A DNA stretch of 64,000 nt from assembly GCA_963169105.1 (NCBI GenBank), contig OY720637.1, forward strand, positions 30,995,925 through 31,059,924. The letters are read 5' to 3'. The stretch is from Ceriagrion tenellum (lineage: Eukaryota > Arthropoda > Insecta > Odonata > Coenagrionidae). Position 1 is the first letter of the stretch. Every line of letters begins with the position of its first letter. Shown here piece after piece: positions 21,651-32,729 of the stretch. The translations under genes were made by a program, and so were the position numbers. The notes beneath the pieces are model-generated. The model made no database searches. It was not told where the DNA came from and saw nothing but the letters and a program-made list of their open reading frames with translations.

Positions 21651-24440
21651 TTAATGATATTATGAGGAGTTTAGGCTATTTCTATGGCCTCCCTAATTTA
21701 TCAGGGATAGTAATGTCAGAATGATGTCAATAATGTACATATTTTATTACCTGCTCGCGTGGTCAATTTTATCCTGTAATTAAACTCAAGCAAGGATATA
21801 AATAATTTGCATCATATAATAAGAGACGGCTCATAACTATGAAAGGTGATTTAAGGTTATTGGCGATCACTGAAACCACTGCACCCGAGTGCAGCAAAAC
21901 AAACTATCCGAAAAAAAGTGACGATTATGCATATTTTCAGAAAAAAAATCTTACAGGAATGAAATATAATTATTAAGAGCTCCAAGTAATAAAATTATGT
22001 TTCAAGACTTACTTGCCTCTAATACTCAAAAGAAGGCAAAGGCTATCAGTTGATGTTTGCCAATTGTTCCATAGGTCCGCGCAATTCAATAACGAGTAAT
22101 GATAAAGCAGATTACCAAAATGGTTGATATTTCGGTTGCCAGGCAACAGTTTTATTACGCAATATTCATTGCAGCTACCTCAATGGGTATGTTCGTGAAA
22201 TACCAAAATGGTGAGACAATTAACCCTCTGTGGACGAGAGAGTCAAATTTGTTACGTTTCAAAATCATTGAAATATCGGCTTTCTAAGAGGGTTTTCCAT
22301 TTAGTTGCTGCGCTAGATAGAATTGTAACGCTTCGGATTGTGTGGAAAGTTGCGTCTCTTTCGGCGATTTTTCAAACAATTTGAATTGATGAATGCGCGA
22401 CGCTATCCACTGACGATGGCGTGTCTGGTGGAGCTGTGAAATAAATGGTTTCAGCTGTCATATGAAGAAAGAATTGGGAAAGTTTAAAATACGTACGTTA
22501 TGAGGGGAGTGTTGAAGTATACCTTGTGTAGATATTATTATGTAAAGTATAATTTTAAATTAAATATATATAATACAAATACGTCACATTTAAAAATTAA
22601 TGTTATCATCAAAATAATTAGAATTAAAAAAAATTCCTAACATAGCACTTTTAAAAACATTAATATAGTAGCAGTATTTTCTTCATGCTGATATTTCATA
22701 ATTCCGTCCATAGAGGGATAAGGAGAAAATCTAATTTGTCAATCCACAACAATGACGTCGTGTTGACGTCACACCCATGACCAATCCGGATAGAGGCTTC
22801 GTATGAGGATCAGCAAAGGCTATGACGTCGAAATCTCAATTGATGCAGGGTTTAATAATGTCACGTCAATTGTGAACCACCTCATAGATGTATTAGGGCT
22901 AGTTTACGATGAACTTCTGGATACGTCAACGCGAACTTCAAGTTCAAATTCAGCTCGAACATTAGCCAGCACATTATCACTAAGCGTTCTTTAACTGGTT
23001 TGAGCCGTAAACTCAATCAACAGTTCTCACCCTCTTGTACTCCACAGTGGTTACCTTTTCAATGGCCAAATTTTTGGTGTGCGTCGTTACATCTCTTATA
23101 GAAAGCAGGACAGTCGTATTTTACTCAAATTTATGCCATGACGAGTGAAAAAAGCAACTGTCGCATGTTCTGTCACGCTAGGCTTCTGGCAATTAGCTAA
23201 GATGCCAGCTGATGGCCGACGCACATTCCAGATCGAAAAGCAAAGTCGTGAACGCGAATCCACGTCACGGTAGACGATCCGAGTCGACCTCGATCGCAAA
23301 CGAGCCGTGACAAGACGATGCTGCAGGTGAAATGTAATTCCCACAATAAAAAGTTTTCTACGTCTACTCACGTTTCCGATTCCATCAACACATTTTAAAT
23401 GAATGTTTGAATCAACTCGGAGAGGAAGAAATGTTAACAAAAACTTTTTACTGTTCCATATATTATTTAATTGACACCACTTATTTTTTATGCATCTTTA
23501 TCGAGGGTTCAGCAAGCTAACGAAAATTTATAATTAAAATTTGCTTACTGACATGAGAGGGAAAAGGACGATCTACATGCCAGATCGAGGATTCACTTCA
23601 TAAATTAATTTTATGGTATTGCATCATACTACATGAATTATGCGGGGAAAGAAATTAACAGTCATATCATCAACATGCAAATTTTTATACAGGCCTAGTT
23701 TCATTGGACAATTTCATTCCCCCTCTTCTTATACATTCCCTCCATCCCATATTATCCGTCCCCGTCTTGTCTCTCCTCTTTTTATTCTCTATATGACTCC
23801 GAACTATAGCCATACTATTCTCCTCTACAGCGTAAACATGTCCAGTTTCTCCTTTATTTTAGGTAGTTATTAGGTAACAACGCAAATAATACTGAACTGC
23901 AAATATCAGAACCAAAAAAATTGGTAATACATCAATTGCAAATAAATGTATCCATTTTTAGAATTTAACACATTCTGCATGAATCTATTTTATGAAATTA
24001 TCAATTTATTAAAACTTATAAAAATAACATTTCCATTGGTTCAAGCAATACAACGACATTTTGCATTTATTTGGCATTTTTAAGCATGCGTTTATTATTA
24101 AATACGCTCGTTCTAAATAAACATGTGGGCAATCGCCCTGAAATTACGAGGTTCGCTTTAAATACGTCTATTTTTTTATGTAGTTTTTTGAAGGTATCTT
24201 GAATATAACTTTTAAGTAATAAGAAATGTTGTTCTTGTATTTTGTCGTTTTTCATATACTGCAGAGAAAAAACGGTCAATGTTTATGAGCAATTCCTCGC
24301 CAACCAAGGGGTGAATCGATCTCAAATTTAACTCAGCTTTTTCTGTCAAAGTTCTGTTGCAGACTTTTACATGCGGTTTCATAAATTTCTTGGATGAAAA
24401 GATATGACTTAGAAATACCTTACTATATCCCTTTTAACAA
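21651..24440. other. No recognisable feature
   Basis: AT-rich noncoding sequence. A CRE-like pair, GACGTCGTGTTGACGTCA, occurs at about 22752. No gene, RNA or transposon could be supported. Confidence 0.4.
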
Positions 24441-24444
24441 AATA

Positions 24445-24830
24445 CAGTGAAATCCCTCTTAACGACCACTCTTCAGCGGAACCGTCGGTGGTCACTATAT
24501 TCAGGCTTCACTCTCTGAATACGTTAAGTTAATATGCATTGAAATTTCCCAGGAGCAACTAAATTATTAAGAAACAAACGCCATCTGCATAGGTTTTGAC
24601 AAAATCGTCGCATCAAGAGTTGTTCTATTTTTTAAAATTTGCTGCCCGTTTATTTGAACAATATGTAGTCCCAGAAAATGAGCCCCTGTCGGACGAACAC
24701 CCCTCTAAACGGCCATTTTTCAGCGGAACCGTCGCGTCGGTGGTCACTTAACCTTATAAGTGCGGCAGGACGTGATATCACGTCATGGTTGTCTTTACGC
24801 TGGTGCTGATGACGTGATATCACGTCAAGG
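24445..24830. mobile_element. Pogo/Tigger-like terminus with tandem duplication
   Basis: CAGTGAAATCCCTCTTAACG after TA at 24443-24444 resembles pogo/Tigger-type ends. The following block (24454-24496) is repeated in direct orientation at 24701-24748 (shared CCCTCT-AAACG, TTCAGCGGAACCGTC, GGTGGTCACT) with a 6-bp insertion. Beyond it are two copies of the 16-bp perfect palindrome GACGTGATATCACGTC (24769-24784 and 24811-24826). No transposase was seen. Confidence 0.4.
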
Positions 24831-24841
24831 ATACCGTGAGT

Positions 24842-25126
24842 GTTCTGAACTGAAAATAACTTCTCTTCAAACGCCTCCAGTTCTGGTGTATGATCTTCAT
24901 CACTATACTCCAATTCTAATTCTTCTTGAATTGAAATGAAATTCTGATACAGTTCTGGCACTTGTCTAACTTTTAACTCGAATATAGGAATATACCTACT
25001 TTGTGAAGCTACATCTAAATTATTAACGAAATTTTGTAGTCTCGTTAGACTTGCCTTAATTGTACCTCTCTTTTTAACTAGCAAATTTTTGGCCTTAGAT
25101 AAATTTGATTGGCACAGTGCAAGCAT
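24842..25126 (-). pseudogene. BEL/Pao-like Gag N-terminal fragment
   Basis: About 95 codons from a methionine at 25126: KKRGTIKASLTRLQNFV, then a charged helical region with ELYQNFISIQEELE and a C-terminal EEKLFSV. The pattern (a KRG--K--LTRF-NF start, then long helices) matches the N-terminal DUF1759-type region of BEL/Pao Gag proteins. The remaining Gag-Pol is absent and the frame runs on into unrelated repeat sequence. A 30-nt echo of its coding sequence, with one mismatch, lies at about 25392-25421. Assignment is by motif style only. Confidence 0.5.
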
Positions 25127-25429
25127 GAATTAAGGAAAGGTATTAGGTATAAGTATGGGTTTATCTGACCTTTGAGATGAAAGTGAATATGGACCAATCA
25201 AGCGTCTTTCAGTCGTCCATGGAGCAGCATGATGACAGGAACTCCGACCGTAGTGTAGAAGATATAAATCCGACTGGAGACGTAGGTGATATAATCCTGG
25301 TAGTAGATTTAAAAAATTAATCCGGCAGTTGAATTAGAGGATGTTTACCTGGGCCAGAAAGCAAGTCAGGCGTTGGAGATTATCTTGTAGTAGACTTGCC
25401 TTAATTGTCCCTCTCTTTTTGGATGGAGG

Positions 25430-26263
25430 ATGATGTTCCGGCAATAGAAGGACCAAAATGTTCCGGCTGTTATGCTGTTAATGCTATAACATGGAACCTG
25501 CGTATATTAATTGAATATTAGAGATATTAGAAGAGTGATAGTTTCGATTCTTAATGAAGTGGACTGTATTGGTTTTAACGATCTCTTTATCTTATCTTGA
25601 CCGTCTTTGTCTTACAAAAAGATTGATCGGTATCAACAACTCAACAATAAAAACGTGTCATTAGTAACGTGAAAGAAGGACAACGAAACTTGTGAAATGA
25701 TGTCAGGCGCGAACACACAGGTTTCACTTAAGTTTGAACATTTCCAGTCATAGATTATCACCGATCCATCCCTGGAATGAAGTCTAGTATACCGCTCATT
25801 CCCAGCGAAGAAAACGGTTCAGGAGTGTGGACGAGATAAGCCGTTTTAACTCACGAGCACACACCCCTCCACTCTCCGCGCTGTGATAAGGCCCCCTGGT
25901 TGGAGGGGCAGACAGGGAGAACGCAAGAAATGGAAATACATAAAAGTGACTCGTTCATTGGTGGGATAGGTGGGGTGGGAAGTGTAAGGGGAGCAGGAAG
26001 AGGGTGGGGATGGGTCATGAGGACCGACGTGGTGGACTGCTCTTCGCGTAAACATTCTCTGTTCACAGCGAGCCTTATCAGCTTGTTTTCTCGTTCGACT
26101 GCAATGAGAAATCACATTACGGCAGCCAGCCTTGAAGCTTGTTTTTTTTTTCCTCTTCATATTTTTTTCCGTCGAGCAGTTATTTTATAATTTTTATTCT
26201 TTCTTGGCTGCTATGACTAGCTGAGTGATAGCTGCGAATCGGTTTCATATCCACCCAAGCTAC
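25430..26263. other. No recognisable feature
   Basis: No gene supported. The GC-richer part 25840-26060 has overlapping frames on both strands typical of unbiased GC-rich sequence. Confidence 0.35.
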
Positions 26264-26268
26264 TAAGG

Positions 26269-26942
26269 CAGGGTGGCTACTGATATCCAATTTTTATATT
26301 CCCTGACTTTTCCATGACTTTTACCTGATGGATTTACCGATTTTCCTGACTGATCGCCAAAAGGACCTATTAATGGAATATTTTTTTCTGCTGAATTAAA
26401 TTTTCTACAATAGCTTAACTAAATTAACTAAATTTTCTAATCATCTTCTCGTATTTTTAGAACTGCAAGCATGTATTTGATATAAGCTAGTGTGCTTCAG
26501 CTAATTATCAACCTGAGTTTCGGAAGTTAAAAAAAAACGTGAGGTAAAATTTTCCGAACAACATAGCCTCGGATTCCTCGTGGTGAGCGTGATACATTGT
26601 GATCATGATTTTTAACACAACTAGGGCAAATATCGCAATAAGGCTATACAAAAGGGACACATTGTTGTCTGATTAACAACTAAATAACTAAGATTCACAA
26701 CTGAAATGAATATTCCACGAATTGATGGGGCTAAATCCATGCACGTCAGCCACTGACTTTAGTTTTAGTTGGTGAAATAAAGGGCGGGAAAGACTGGCCG
26801 ATAAAGGAAATGGAAGGATAATAACGGATTTCTATCCCATTTTCTCCCTGACTGTTACGAGAATTCCCTGAATTTTCCAGAAATTCGGAAATTCCCTGAC
26901 AATTCCAGGTTTTCCCGGTTTTCCCTGACGATCGCCACCCTG
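26269..26942. mobile_element. Nonautonomous TIR element (CAGGGTGGC ends)
   Basis: A 674-bp element with CAGGGTGGCTACTGAT at the left end and CGATCGCCACCCTG at the right, flanked by TAAGG on both sides (26264-26268 and 26943-26947). Both subterminal regions repeat TTCCCTGA / TTTTCC blocks. No transposase frame. The CAG-CTG ends resemble hAT-like families but a 5-bp TSD is short for hAT, so the superfamily is open. Confidence 0.65.
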
Positions 26943-27158
26943 TAAGGGGTTGAGTTCGATACAGGAGGGTACTTTTCAAGAATATGATTGGTACCTTCGC
27001 CAAAGGCACTGTTGTTTAGCGATTCATATAGCACTTGGCCTGTGTGTAGTTTTTTTCTCGATTCTCGCTAATCGATATTCCATCTAATGTTTCCGCGGCG
27101 CTCAGATGTATACTTCTCCATTTCTCGGGTTTCCACCGCGTGGGCTGTTTTTGAGAGT

Positions 27159-27191
27159 ACAGTTTCACCCGTGTTCCAACGGGCGTTTCAG
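27159..27191 (-). ncRNA. Hammerhead-like core, left arm (27 kb)
   Basis: Minus strand: CTGAAACG (one base short of CTGAAGACG), GCCCGT/ACGGGT stem II, GAAACTGT. Degenerate in the first box. Confidence 0.45.
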
Positions 27192-27225
27192 GTCAACCTG
27201 TTCCAACTGGAGTCTTCAATTTGAC

Positions 27226-27260
27226 TTAAAGACGACCGTTGGTACACGGGCGAAACTGTT
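27226..27260 (+). ncRNA. Hammerhead-like core, right arm (27 kb)
   Basis: TTAAAGA in place of CTGAAGA, one extra C, stem II GACCGT/ACGGGC with one mismatch (27234-27239 with 27246-27251), GAAAC (27252-27256), then TGTT giving an AC-T-GT mini stem III and GTT triplet. C3 and G5 are mutated. Confidence 0.45.
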
Positions 27261-27319
27261 GCCTCAAAAATAACCTTCGCGATGGAGAACCGAGAAATGG
27301 AGAAGCATTCTCGCTAATC

Positions 27320-28222
27320 ATTGATCACCAGTGGTGGCATTAGGCATTTACACAAATCCTCCATTAGCTTAATAGTATAGTACCAATTTCAGGATAGACC
27401 TTCAGGCAGCTTCATAACTTAGAGACAGCTTCATTACTTCATAACTTAATTATTTAGATGAGATTTGATTACTGGAAAAATTAATAAAAAATGTTCTGAA
27501 GTTTTGCATTACCCGCAAAGAATTTACTCCAGCTGAAACAGCTGAGGGTTTCAATTGACTGAAAGGTTTTGCAGAGTTCATATAGGGGTAGCTTACATAT
27601 TGTGGACAGAAAAAGAGGGTAAACCCAACGTCCATATTTCTGCTAACTCACAAATTATCAATCTTTGGTAGCCTCGAGTCCTGATGGATTTTAATGCTTG
27701 ACGGCTGAGTCCCATACAAGGTGGCAGGATAAAGAAAATTCACCAATCGATTAATTTATTTAATGTGAGAACATGGAAGGCCATCGCCAGTTGCGGAGAC
27801 CGACAAAGACATAAAAGAACGTAAAAATTGCGAAATCATCGAAAAATATCATAAAATATTTATTGTCTTTCGAGGTCGTTAGGTCCGTCCGAAATTGCGC
27901 GGATACGAGCTAACTTTTCCACTGGATTCGTGGAAAAAGTAAAGCAGCAAGAAGTGATTCCGGAGGACATGCCATCAAAGGTGACCTCTTGCAAATACGA
28001 AGGATGTCTTTCACTCTTCTCTCGTTCCCAGAGTGTTCTCTGGGCAAACTGCAAACAATACGTCGCTATCTGCTTCAACTCTAGACAGAAAACATGGTTC
28101 AGTGGTGCGTTAAGATGACTGATCCCATCCTCGACATTTCTGAGGACAATATAAATAAATGGTGATGAGTGTTCATTTATTGATAGTTTTGGCAATTATT
28201 TTTCAAGTATAAGCTCTGAGAG
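27320..28222. other. No recognisable feature
   Basis: Nothing supportable. Confidence 0.4.
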
Positions 28223-28224
28223 AC

Positions 28225-28460
28225 TGTTCGCTATGTGAGATGATACTCCTTTTCCAGGAGGCTCCACGACTTTATCGCTTCTGTCAGACCAGATGATGTA
28301 GTGAGGAAGATTATATTATCTGTGCCGCTCTGAAAAATACCAGTTCTGAATTTCTCAAACATTTAATGATACCTTTACAATGCTTGGGAAAAAGATCTTT
28401 AAAATGAGACCAAATTCATTGATTTCTAGTTGAAATGATATTTCACTCAAACTACCTTAA
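28225..28460. mobile_element. Fragments of LINE g and repeat R1
   Basis: 28225-28380 matches the minus-strand LINE g tail (plus-strand text CTTTATCGCTTCTGTCAGACC and GCCGCTCTGAAA, TTCTGAATTTCTC, as at 60520-60600). 28395-28460 matches repeat R1 (AAATGAGACCAAATTCATTG, as at 48962). Short, decayed, boundaries uncertain. Confidence 0.5.
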
Positions 28461-28539
28461 GAGGGATTTCTCTAGGCCGATCGGTAGCTTCACTTAATAG
28501 AATATGATACAGAATATAACTTTGTCCACCATCCACTGC

Positions 28540-29120
28540 TTTGCGTCCAACGCGTTTGACATTACAGCCGGAAGTGTCGGTCGGCAACGGGAAGGCACTT
28601 GCTTTCCACGTCCCTGGGCCGTATGACGCTCGCTGTATCGGCTTCGCCATTGCTCTTAATCACTGCTCGTGCCGCGCGATACGCGGACCGCCCGAGTCGG
28701 TCTCAGGTTCACGGGCGAAACGCGGTGGGGAAGCCGGGGGAGGAGCAGGGGAGAGGGCCCGTGACTTTGCCGATTGGCGGCGAAGGTCGCATCGAACGGG
28801 CGGAGAGACAACAAGGGAGAGGGGGTGTTGGGGTGGAGGGTGGGGCGAGCCCTGCTTTCACGGGAGGGGGGTGAAGTGTCAATTATAGAAGCGCCTCTTC
28901 GTGATGTCAAATCGGCAAACCGGCCCCCCCCCTCCCCTTTGCGCGTTAATTGTTAAGCTGAGCGCCAAGAGAGGGGGAGGGCGGGGCGTGGCTGGTGGTC
29001 CCAGGCGTGGGGATCGATTTGTTGCTAGCGGGCAAAGTGTGCATATCGCACGTGCGGCCGGAGTCGGAGTGGGGGACGTCGAGTTGAAAATACTATCCTG
29101 CCGATTTAGGGGGATGTGTT
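28540..29120. other. GC-rich, CpG-rich island
   Basis: Markedly richer in G, C and CpG than the surroundings, with frames open on both strands. No protein was recognised. It could be a promoter-like island or a GC-rich old repeat. No splice-consistent exon was convincing. Confidence 0.35.
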
Positions 29121-29401
29121 ACAGTTTATGCCCTCCTCAGCTAACGGGTTGATAGGTGAATATACAGGTATTAGAGAATGGAAGAATCAGACGGATTGGA
29201 AACACCCTGAGACACAATGGGTTTGTGAAGAACATAATTGAAGGTAAACTGGAGGGAAAAGTCCCCAGAGGAAGACACAATCATAAGTTCATGGACCAAA
29301 TAAAGAGGAAAGTACATAGGAAGAGATACCAGGAGGTAAGGGTACGAGCATGATAGAAAAGAAAAACTATGCAAATTCCACATAGAGAAAATTTAATGCA
29401 C

Positions 29402-29435
29402 GACCCGGGTTTCAACAAATTATGTCATATTCAGG
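29402..29435 (-). ncRNA. Hammerhead-like core, left arm (29 kb)
   Basis: Minus strand: CTGAATA, extra T, GACA/TGTT stem II, GAAAC, then CCGG and GTC (mini stem III palindrome ACCCGGGT). G8 is T, so this arm is likely inactive. Confidence 0.5.
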
Positions 29436-29513
29436 CTTTTTTTAGGGATTTTCATTTTTTTCATTCACTGATATCAATGCGTATATATTTCACGGAAACT
29501 CTGTAATTTGCAC

Positions 29514-29546
29514 CTGAAGATGACATAACGTGTTGAAACCTGGGTC
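29514..29546 (+). ncRNA. Hammerhead-like core, right arm (29 kb)
   Basis: CTGAAGA (29514-29520) is canonical (N7 is A). Extra T, stem II GACA/TGTT (29522-29525 with 29531-29534), GAAAC (29535-29539), CTGG, GTC (29544-29546). Stem I starts exactly at the core: GCAC 29510-29513 with GTGC 29547-29550. One of the best-preserved cores in the window. Confidence 0.65.
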
Positions 29547-29735
29547 GTGCATAAAATTTTCTCTAAGTGGAATTTGCATAGTTTTTCTTTTCTATCATAG
29601 AAAAATTTCACATAATTGAACCTGAAACCGTAAGGTTTGTAAAGGGTACTTGCATTAGATATTGAAATGTGGATCGCTGTAGTCAACCAGTCGAAGTATT
29701 GAACGACCATTGATGATGATGATGATATACGTTTT

Positions 29736-32120
29736 AACATCTTTCCAATGTGCACTGCTGATTTTGTGCAGGAAGCCTACCATGAAATGAAATTCTAAAT
29801 TAAGTATTATTTGAGGAAATGTTAAGATAGCCAAGAGAAATATGTTCATACCATGAATCACCAAATCTAGGTGTTTGATTTTAAGATTGAGTCATATCTA
29901 CAAAGTCACGCTTATACCACAAATTAGAAAAAGAACTTTCGGCTGCCAGGATTAACTCCGAGAGCATCACTTTGCGGGATAATTTGATCTCCATGGCAAA
30001 GAATAAAAACTAACATTATGTATGATCCTACGACACTTGGCTTGATTATTTTGTGTTAAAGAGCGCGGATTATGTTCCCTCTGCGTTTTTATTCTTTATC
30101 ATGTAGAAATTCGTGCTCCATAATAAAATTTGGAGGAAAAAAGAAAATCGGCTAAGGAACAGAACATTCAAATGTATTGTCATAAACAAATTGTAATGGC
30201 GATGTTATTTCGGTGAAAACTCCCACAAATAAATACACATTTTTTAGTCTAGAATATTCAAATACTCTCTTATTTTCATCCTTAGAATCCATTATCACCT
30301 CTTCTTCCTCACCTTTTAAGCCATTATTGTTTCATGCTCTATTTCCTTTCCCCTAAGTTTTCTCCAGCAACAAAACAACAGGGAAACGAAAAAAATTGCG
30401 TTGCAAGCTAACAATCTCTCCACGTTTTTATTCAACATCACGTTGACATCATCCAGCACATTGAAAGCTATTAACAAGGAAATGAGTTTTAATTCTGCCC
30501 CAAGTTGCACATTCATTTTCAATACTAAAGCCACATAAAAAACAACTTCACGCCTTGAAACCTAATTTTCTTTTGAAAGTAAGTTTTATTTCCATCCCGT
30601 AATGCCAATTCATCAAGATAACTTAAATGTCATCGTGATTTTGGAATTCCTTAGATAAGTATGATCGGAATACAAGGAACCACGAAATATTTCGGGAAGA
30701 TTCGGGAAGATTCGGGTGCGTTACCTGGCATATACTTGTCTCACTCAGCATTATTTCCCGAAAAAGAGATCGTAAAACATGAAATGTGGCGGGTTTCTTA
30801 GCCTAGGCTTAATCAATGAATGATGGATTCCCCGGAAGAAAATTACCGGATAAAATTAGAAAGAATTTATGCATGTAATATGTGCGATAACGAGGATATT
30901 TTTTGGCTGGTTTATCATGTTTATTGAAAGATGATGCCTCATAAAAAAACGATAAGTAGCAGGGGATGGATGCTCTCGCCATAGAATCTCTAACTCGAGA
31001 TGTGGCCTCGCAGTTGACCCGTCAACAGAAGTCAATTCGCATGACTGCTGTAACAGAGGCTATTCATACCCCATTACGCAATATGCTTCTGGCGCAATGC
31101 GCTCATGTTTTGCTTGGAAATCGAGGAAGATACGAGAAGGCTATAATTAGAGCGATTTTGTTTTCCACGCTTTACTGGCCCACTTGAGTGCCTGGTGGCC
31201 GATCTGGGGGTAGGAGCAGGAAAATTACCGAAACTGGCATTCTCATATCTCTGAAAGATAACGGACACGCATCAAAGCGGCTTACATGGCGCCGAATAGG
31301 GTCAAATTCAAAGTCATCTCCAATAGATTACTTTCCAGGAAAGATTACAACTCCTACAACGATAAAATAGCGAAAATTACCAGTCACCTGGCTCACTATA
31401 ACTTCAGAAACAGAGGATCCTTCCACTACAAGACATTAGATAATTGTACAATTCAGGCCTTCACGAATAGATAACTGGTACGGACCTAGATTGTGTGTCT
31501 AAAATAAGAGATTTGTTACTAATGACTCTAATGCGCTTCTGGGTGATAAATGAACTCCAGATAATTCTTTTCCCCACATTTCTCTTTCACTTCGAATGAG
31601 AGAATTTCCTAGAGATACGAATTTGAAAGTCACGTTCTGAAATTGATTTTTCAAGTCCGATGTAATAGCTGTATTATCATGAAAAGCCTAAGTGACAATT
31701 TCGTATCACCGGCCGTGAGCATTACGTAAACACCAGAATCACGCAATATTAAACAACGTCTCGAAGTAATTTTTGAGACCCGGACAGCTATATACCGAAA
31801 AGATTGCCAAAAGTATTCGAGTCGATGTAAAAATATGACCGAAAATGGGAAGACTTTCATTGGAAATTATACCTGCATATAAGGCCCTCTGGTGCGTCAA
31901 ACCTAGAGCGCTGGATTCATAAAATTCAATGTGAGTGCAGATGCCAAACTGATCCATTTATGCAAGATTATGAGTAATTCTACACAAAAATCTATTTTTA
32001 TTTCATGGATGACTTATGGAATTTTTTGGATCCCACATGAGTGAAAAATCAAAAGTATTTCACTAAAATTTGTATCATAAATGATTTTCTGCCACTTCTT
32101 TTAATTTTCCAACCGAATAC
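29736..32120. other. No recognisable feature
   Basis: AT-rich sequence with only short frames. No gene or named repeat could be supported. Confidence 0.4.
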
Positions 32121-32124
32121 CAAT

Positions 32125-32725
32125 TCACCATTGGTCATTCAATCCTAAGATTTGTTGACTGGAGTCCTACACCCTTCCTTATCTAATGCAAGTTCCCGTA
32201 CCTTCTGGTATATCCATGTAATTTCCCCTTTATTTGGTCCATGACCTTATTCATGGACCTTATTCATATTCACTGGGGACTTAAAACTCTATTTTGTCTT
32301 CAGTTATGTTCCTCACAAACCCATCGTGTCTCAGGGTGCGTCCAATCCATCTGGTTCTCCTTTTCTGTATAGTGTCCCAAATGGTTCTTTCCTCTTCTTC
32401 TCTTTTGTACACTTCATCATTTCTCATTTTTCCCGACCATTTTATCTTCAGCATCCTCCTCCAGCACCTTGTTTCGAAGGCTTCTAGTCTTTTTCGGTCA
32501 GATTTTCCAATGGTCCATGCTTCCGATTCATAGAGTGCCAAGCTACACACGAATGTCTTCACACACTGTTTCCTGGTTTGTAGTCCTATCTTCTTTGAGC
32601 ACAGCAGTTGTATTTTTCCCACGAACACCTTCTTAGCTTGGGCTATTCTCCGCTTGACGTCCGTTGTACTTTTGTCGTCCTACGTGATGGTACTTCCGAG
32701 ATCGGTGAAGGAATCCACTTGGCAA
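32125..32725 (-). mobile_element. LINE family d, 3' end
   Basis: Minus strand: frame 32628-32281 encodes LLCSKKIGLQTRKQCVKTFV, SLALYESEAWTIGKSDRKRL, CWRRMLKIKWSGKMRNDEVY and RTRWIGRTLRHDGFVRNI. The 3' tail with a FMDQ-like region and CAACCAATGG-type end follows to about 32125. The region upstream of the methionine (AQAKK, then RTTDVKRR-like) extends it to 32725. 5' truncated and lacking the RT core; the open frame is unusually long for a tail copy, so it may be fairly young. Confidence 0.75.
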
Positions 32726-32729
32726 TACC

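Larger units (their letters stand above)
27074..27306 (+). mobile_element. Retrozyme-like palindromic element (27 kb)
   Basis: A 233-bp insertion bounded by the exact 13-bp repeat ATTCTCGCTAATC (27061-27073 and 27307-27319). Leader with a TTCCGCGGCG box (27091-27100), then inverted arms (about 27112-27188 and 27233-27306) that each contain a hammerhead-like core. The arm start TCTCGGGTTTCCACCG resembles the 15-kb arm (TCTCGGGTTTTCCACCG), so these are sister families. Confidence 0.75.
29352..29641. mobile_element. Retrozyme-like palindromic element (29 kb)
   Basis: A 290-bp insertion in a LINE, flanked by AAGGGTAC-NN-GCAT (29338-29351 and 29642-29655, two mismatches). Arms of about 85 nt (about 29350-29435 and 29514-29600) enclose a ~78-nt spacer. 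Each arm holds a hammerhead-like core. Beyond the right arm, the minus-strand text TGTGAAATTTTTCTATGATAG corresponds to the conserved GTGAAATTGCTTCAT part of the 5.3-kb leader, so the element may be oriented minus. Confidence 0.7.
29156..29735 (+). mobile_element. LINE family d 3' end, split by a retrozyme
   Basis: 29156-29351 encodes RRIGNTLRHNGFVKNIIEGK and FMDQIKRKVHRKRYQEVR. The remaining tail (AGATATTGAAATGTGGATCG, then AGTCAACCAG and a (GAT)n run) resumes at 29642-29728. The 290 bp between them are the hammerhead palindrome 29352-29641. The two LINE halves join in register if that insert and one TSD copy are removed. Confidence 0.75.

Noticed and set aside
24650..24841. Downstream part of the open frame after the Gag-like segment
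   Set aside because: The frame runs through the CRE-like palindromes and the transposon-end duplication, so these residues are not Gag.
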